In this document: positions 5,034-8,268 of the stretch, one piece after another
Numbering within the stretch: position 1 is the first letter of the stretch
Layout: each line of letters begins with the position of its first letter
Origin: Betaproteobacteria bacterium TMED156
GTDB taxonomy: Bacteria > Pseudomonadota > Gammaproteobacteria > Burkholderiales > Burkholderiaceae_A
NCBI GenBank assembly: GCA_002171155.1
Contig: NHHF01000036.1
Span: 1 to 8,268, forward strand
Direction: 5' to 3'
Length of the DNA: 8,268 nt
Notes under the pieces: generated by a model
What the model saw: the letters and a program-made list of their open reading frames with translations, nothing else
Told to the model about the DNA's origin: nothing
Database searches by the model: none
Translations under genes and position numbers: made by a program

Positions 5034-6923
5034 ATGAGCTTAAATAAATTTCATTTAGAGTCAATCTCAAACAAAAAAAAATTTTGGAAAGAACAAGCCA
5101 AATATGTCTCTTGGTTCGAGAAACCGAAAACAATTTTAGATTACACAAACCCGCCTTTTTCAGATTGGTATCCCGATGGAAAAATAAATTTATGTCATAA
5201 CGCAATAGATAGGCATTTAATTCATAGGGCAGACCAGCCTGCCTTGATTTATGTTTCTACCGAGATAAAAAGAGAAGAAATATTTACATTCAAACAGATG
5301 CACTTAAAAATTCAAGAAATGGCCGCTGTTTTTGTCAGTCTAGGCGTGAGAAAAGGGGATAGAATTATCGTATACATGCCAATGATACCTGAGGGTGTTT
5401 TCGCCATGCTTGCATGTGCAAGGATTGGGGCTATACACTCTGTTGTTTTTGGAGGTTTTGCTTCTAAATCCTTGGCAATTAGAATTGATGATGCAACTCC
5501 CAAATTAATAATAACCGCTGACTCAGGTGTCAGAGGTGGAAAAATAATTTCTTATAAAAAACTAGTTGACGAAGCTTGTGAAATCTCCCTTCATTCACCT
5601 AAAAATGTTGTTGTAGTTGATCGTAAACTTTCTGATTTTCAAATGAATTTTAAAAGAGATATTGATTACAAGAGTTACTCTGCAACATTACCTTTTGATA
5701 ATATTCCATGCGAAAAACTTTTTAGTAATGAAACGAGTTACATACTTTACACCTCGGGTACAACTGGGATTCCAAAAGGTATTCAAAGAGATACTGGGGG
5801 ATATGCTGTAGCTTTAGCCAGTTCCATGAAATATATATATGATTGTCAACCTGGAGAAGTATTTTTTTGTGCTTCTGACATTGGATGGGTGGTGGGCCAT
5901 TCCTATTTGGTCTATGCACCTCTAATTAATGGTTGTACTACTATTCTTTATGAAGGATTACCTATAAATCCTGACCCTGGGATTTGGTGGTCTTTAGTAG
6001 AAAAATTTAAAGTATCCACTATGTTTACCTCCCCTACTGCTATTAGAGTTTTAAAGAAACAGGACAGAGATTATTTCTCTAATTTTCGGACTACTTCCCT
6101 TCGAAAACTTTTCTTAGCAGGAGAACCTTTAGATAGACCCACTGCAAAATGGATCTCTTCTTCTTTGCGTAATACTGAAATAATAGATAATTATTGGCAG
6201 ACTGAAACAGGATGGCCTATTTTATCTGCTCAACAAAAGATTCAAAAGATAAAACTCAAATATGGCAGTCCAAGTTTACCTGTTTATGGATATGATGTTG
6301 AATTATTTGATGAAAACTCTAAAAAAAATATTAGTAAAAACCAAAAAGGAATTTTGTGCATAAATGCACCTTTGCCACCGGGTTGCCTTCAGACAATTTG
6401 GAATGATGACAAGCGATTTGTTAATACTTATTTTACAAAACGGGGCCAACGTTACTTATACTCAACATTTGACTATGCAAAATTTGATGAGGAAGGATAT
6501 TTTTTTATTCTAGGTCGGACTGATGATGTAATAAATGTCTCAGGACATAGATTAGGAACTAGAGAAATTGAAGAGGTTATTCAATCTAATAAAAAAGTTA
6601 CCGAAACAGCAGTTGTAGGAGTTTCTGATGAAATTAAAGGTCAAATACCAACTGCTTTTATAGTTCACAAAGACATTGATCCATCAGACTCTATTGAAGA
6701 TAAAAAAAAAGAAGCAGATCAAATCAGAGAGCTAGTAAACTTACAATTAGGTCCTTTTGCAAGACCAGAGCACGTTTATTTTGTCAAATCGCTACCAAAA
6801 ACACGTTCCGGAAAGTTACTTAGAAGAGCTATACAGTCTGTAATCGAAGGTAAAGAGACAGGCGACTTGACAACACTTGAAGATCCGACGTCCTTGGAAG
6901 CAATTCGTAATATTTTCAACTAA
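5034..6923 (+). CDS. prpE: Propionyl-CoA synthetase (propionate-CoA ligase)
   Basis: PrpE activates propionate with ATP to propionyl-adenylate and then propionyl-CoA, feeding PrpC. The 629-residue protein (E. coli PrpE is 628) is an acyl-CoA synthetase of the ANL superfamily close to acetyl-CoA synthetase. Visible motifs are the ATP-binding loop YTSGTTGIPKGI (239-250), the PrpE-type QRDTGGYAVAL that follows (251-261), DIGWVVGHSY (282-291), the adenylate motif YWQTETGW (387-394), STFD (477-480), the hinge region GRTDDVINVSGHRLGTREIEE (494-514) and the C-terminal RSGKLLRR with catalytic Lys594. In Salmonella PrpE the equivalent lysine is reversibly acylated to switch the enzyme off, so the same control is possible here. 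Acetate might be a side substrate. The start is 40 bases after prpD, in an A-rich gap with no Shine-Dalgarno. The gene ends 21 bases from the convergent mechanosensitive channel gene. Confidence 0.94.
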   Translation: MSLNKFHLESISNKKKFWKEQAKYVSWFEKPKTILDYTNPPFSDWYPDGKINLCHNAIDRHLIHRADQPALIYVSTEIKREEIFTFKQMHLKIQEMAAVFVSLGVRKGDRIIVYMPMIPEGVFAMLACARIGAIHSVVFGGFASKSLAIRIDDATPKLIITADSGVRGGKIISYKKLVDEACEISLHSPKNVVVVDRKLSDFQMNFKRDIDYKSYSATLPFDNIPCEKLFSNETSYILYTSGTTGIPKGIQRDTGGYAVALASSMKYIYDCQPGEVFFCASDIGWVVGHSYLVYAPLINGCTTILYEGLPINPDPGIWWSLVEKFKVSTMFTSPTAIRVLKKQDRDYFSNFRTTSLRKLFLAGEPLDRPTAKWISSSLRNTEIIDNYWQTETGWPILSAQQKIQKIKLKYGSPSLPVYGYDVELFDENSKKNISKNQKGILCINAPLPPGCLQTIWNDDKRFVNTYFTKRGQRYLYSTFDYAKFDEEGYFFILGRTDDVINVSGHRLGTREIEEVIQSNKKVTETAVVGVSDEIKGQIPTAFIVHKDIDPSDSIEDKKKEADQIRELVNLQLGPFARPEHVYFVKSLPKTRSGKLLRRAIQSVIEGKETGDLTTLEDPTSLEAIRNIFN

Positions 6924-6944
6924 TTAATAACTTCACAGATTATG

Positions 6945-8183
6945 TTAGATTTTTATGAATTTAAAATCATTTCCTGATGGCTTTTGATATAGGCGAAGAT
7001 CAAACTCAGGTAAAGTCGCTAATAAGTGCTCGAAAATATCACTTTGAATATCCTCATACTCAACCCAGTCAGTTGTTGAAGTAAAACAATAAATTTCTAG
7101 TGGAATCCCCTCAGAATCAGGTTTTAACATGCGAACTAATCGCGTCATTTTTTTATGTATTTTTTTGTGGTTAAAAATGTAAAAATTAACGTAAGCTCTA
7201 AAAGTTCCGATATTCGTAAGTCTTCTTTGATTTATCGGATTAGAATTAATCTCTTCGGTAACAGATGATAATTGATTATTTGAAAGGGAAAGATCGTCTG
7301 TCTTTTCTTTTAAATATTTTTTTATAAGTAATATGTTTTTTAGCTTTTCGACTTCTAAATCATCTAAAAACTTTATTGAAGAGGAATCAATCAACAAAGT
7401 CCTTTTAATCCGCCTACCACCTGAATCTGCCATACCCCGCCAATTTTTAAAACTAGAGGACATTAGACGCCAAGTGGGTATTGATGTGATGGTTTTGTCC
7501 CAATTTTGGACTTTTACAGTATGCAAGGCTATATCCACAACATCTCCATCTGCACCTAGTTCCGGCATTTCAATCCAATCTCCAACTCTTAACATATCAT
7601 TTGAAGACAACTGTAACCCAGCAGTAAATGAAACCAAAGTGTCCTTGAAAACAATTAATAAAACTGCGGACATTGCCCCAAGACCAGAAAGTAGAATCAA
7701 TGGAGACCTATCGATTAATGCAGAAATGATTACAATTGAACCCAGTCCAATTATTAGTAGTTTGCCAAGTTGGATGTAACTTTTTACAGGACCAGATGAC
7801 TCATTAGAGTTCGAAATTGAATTAGAGTACGTAGTTTGAAATGCATCTAGAATTGCTAAAAGTACTCTTATTGTATGAAGAACAGTAACTGCAACTGCTA
7901 CATTCTTTATAATTACTGTTGCAGAATCTGATAAATAAGGTATCAAACTGACAGTAATCTGAATAAAAAGTGATGGAGACAACTGAGAAAGACGTTGACC
8001 TACCCTATTATCAAGTAAAACTTGAGCTGCTTTAGTTTTAAGCAAAATACGCCAATGGTCAAAAGATCTTACTATTAACCGTTTGGAAATAGGCTGAGAC
8101 AAAAAAGCAAATCCAAACATGCAAAAAAGTCCCAAGAATGTTTGCATCCAAGGTGAAAAATCGGCTAAATTAAAAAAGTTCAT
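6945..8183 (-). CDS. ybdG: Mechanosensitive ion channel, YbdG/MscM type of the MscS family
   Basis: This inner-membrane channel of the MscS superfamily opens under membrane tension during hypo-osmotic shock; E. coli YbdG gives a small-conductance MscM activity. The 412-residue protein closely parallels E. coli YbdG (about 415 residues). It has hydrophobic spans near residues 13-29, 72-85, 91-113 and 139-157 and a pore-lining span 161-180 ending SGLGAMSAVLLIVFKD. The MscS beta-domain blocks follow: GLQLSSNDMLRVGDWIEMP (189-207), GADGDVVDIALHTVKVQNWD (210-229), TITSIPTW and SFKNWRGMADSGGRRIKR. The C-terminal domain retains RRLTNIGTFRAY and GIPLEIYCFTSTTDWVEYE. ATG 8183 agrees with the family start but lacks a Shine-Dalgarno. 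The gene converges on prpE with no clear terminator between them, and its 57-base upstream gap faces a possible divergent gene. I see no metabolic link to the prp operon. Confidence 0.92.
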   Translation of the reverse strand: MNFFNLADFSPWMQTFLGLFCMFGFAFLSQPISKRLIVRSFDHWRILLKTKAAQVLLDNRVGQRLSQLSPSLFIQITVSLIPYLSDSATVIIKNVAVAVTVLHTIRVLLAILDAFQTTYSNSISNSNESSGPVKSYIQLGKLLIIGLGSIVIISALIDRSPLILLSGLGAMSAVLLIVFKDTLVSFTAGLQLSSNDMLRVGDWIEMPELGADGDVVDIALHTVKVQNWDKTITSIPTWRLMSSSFKNWRGMADSGGRRIKRTLLIDSSSIKFLDDLEVEKLKNILLIKKYLKEKTDDLSLSNNQLSSVTEEINSNPINQRRLTNIGTFRAYVNFYIFNHKKIHKKMTRLVRMLKPDSEGIPLEIYCFTSTTDWVEYEDIQSDIFEHLLATLPEFDLRLYQKPSGNDFKFIKI

Positions 8184-8240
8184 TTTTAATGTTGTAAAAT
8201 CTAAAAAGTATTAAAATTTATCATAAATTTTAAAGTAATA

Positions 8241-8268
8241 ATGAAAAAATTATTTATGCTTAAGAAAA
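8241..8268 (+). CDS. Possible 5' end of a divergent gene, cut by the window edge
   Basis: ATG 8241 opens a frame reading MKKLFMLKK that stays open to the window end. The basic, then hydrophobic opening is typical of bacterial signal peptides. There is only a weak AAAG about 5 bases upstream. The gap from the channel gene (8184-8240) is AT-rich and could hold divergent promoters. Nine codons are too few to name a product, and this may be chance. Confidence 0.3.

Noticed and set aside
4966..5205. 79-codon minus-strand open frame across the prpD-prpE junction
   Set aside because: It is antisense to the conserved N-terminus of PrpE, has no ribosome binding site and no recognisable motif.
6948..6968. 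Short GATTTT...AAAATC inverted repeat at the prpE-channel junction, considered as a terminator
   Set aside because: The stem is only 6 mostly A-T pairs, it lacks a U-tract on either side and it lies inside the channel coding sequence.
7333..7779. 148-codon open frame on the plus strand
   Set aside because: It lies wholly antisense to the strongly conserved part of the YbdG-type channel gene, and its translation shows no domain or compositional pattern of a real protein.
1..8268. tRNA, rRNA, CRISPR arrays, insertion sequences or phage genes
   Set aside because: No cloverleaf, spaced direct repeats, transposase motifs or terminal inverted repeats were seen on either strand.

Overview
The window is AT-rich (by eye roughly one third G+C) chromosomal DNA of a Gram-negative bacterium. 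The protein families point to Pseudomonadota, probably a low-GC, streamlined beta- or gammaproteobacterium. The PrpC, PrpD and PrpE sequences read like those of Burkholderiales, and the surface-adhesin E-like exported protein fits that group, but this placement rests on remembered family resemblance and is tentative. Genes are tightly packed, and most lack a visible Shine-Dalgarno sequence.

Layout. Bases 9-712 (+) hold a small XRE-type DNA-binding protein and, 11 bases later, a secreted surface-adhesin E-like protein with a TTG start. Converging on them (709-2025, -) is a two-gene unit: a YbfB/YjiJ-type MFS transporter and, 9 bases downstream, a 50-residue membrane protein not described by long-ORF calling, whose tail is a (Lys-Gln)n run encoded by a hexanucleotide repeat. 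The 375-base gap 2026-2400 is not empty. It contains a complete 23-codon pqqA gene on the minus strand (2215-2286), with a strong ribosome binding site and its own U-tract terminator. A second minus-strand hairpin and a candidate promoter for the transporter follow. No pqqB, C, D, E or F gene is present, so this pqqA is separated from the biosynthetic genes.

Bases 2401-6923 (+) are a propionate (2-methylcitrate cycle) operon: prpC (2-methylcitrate synthase), prpD (2-methylcitrate dehydratase) and prpE (propionyl-CoA synthetase). PrpE activates propionate to propionyl-CoA, PrpC condenses it with oxaloacetate to 2-methylcitrate, and PrpD dehydrates that to 2-methyl-cis-aconitate. The lyase PrpB and the regulator PrpR are not in the window. 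Converging on prpE is a YbdG/MscM-type mechanosensitive channel (6945-8183, -). The last 28 bases may begin a divergent gene on the plus strand.

The main discovery is the hidden, stand-alone pqqA placed back to back with the prp operon. The second is the small membrane protein with the repeat-encoded tail.
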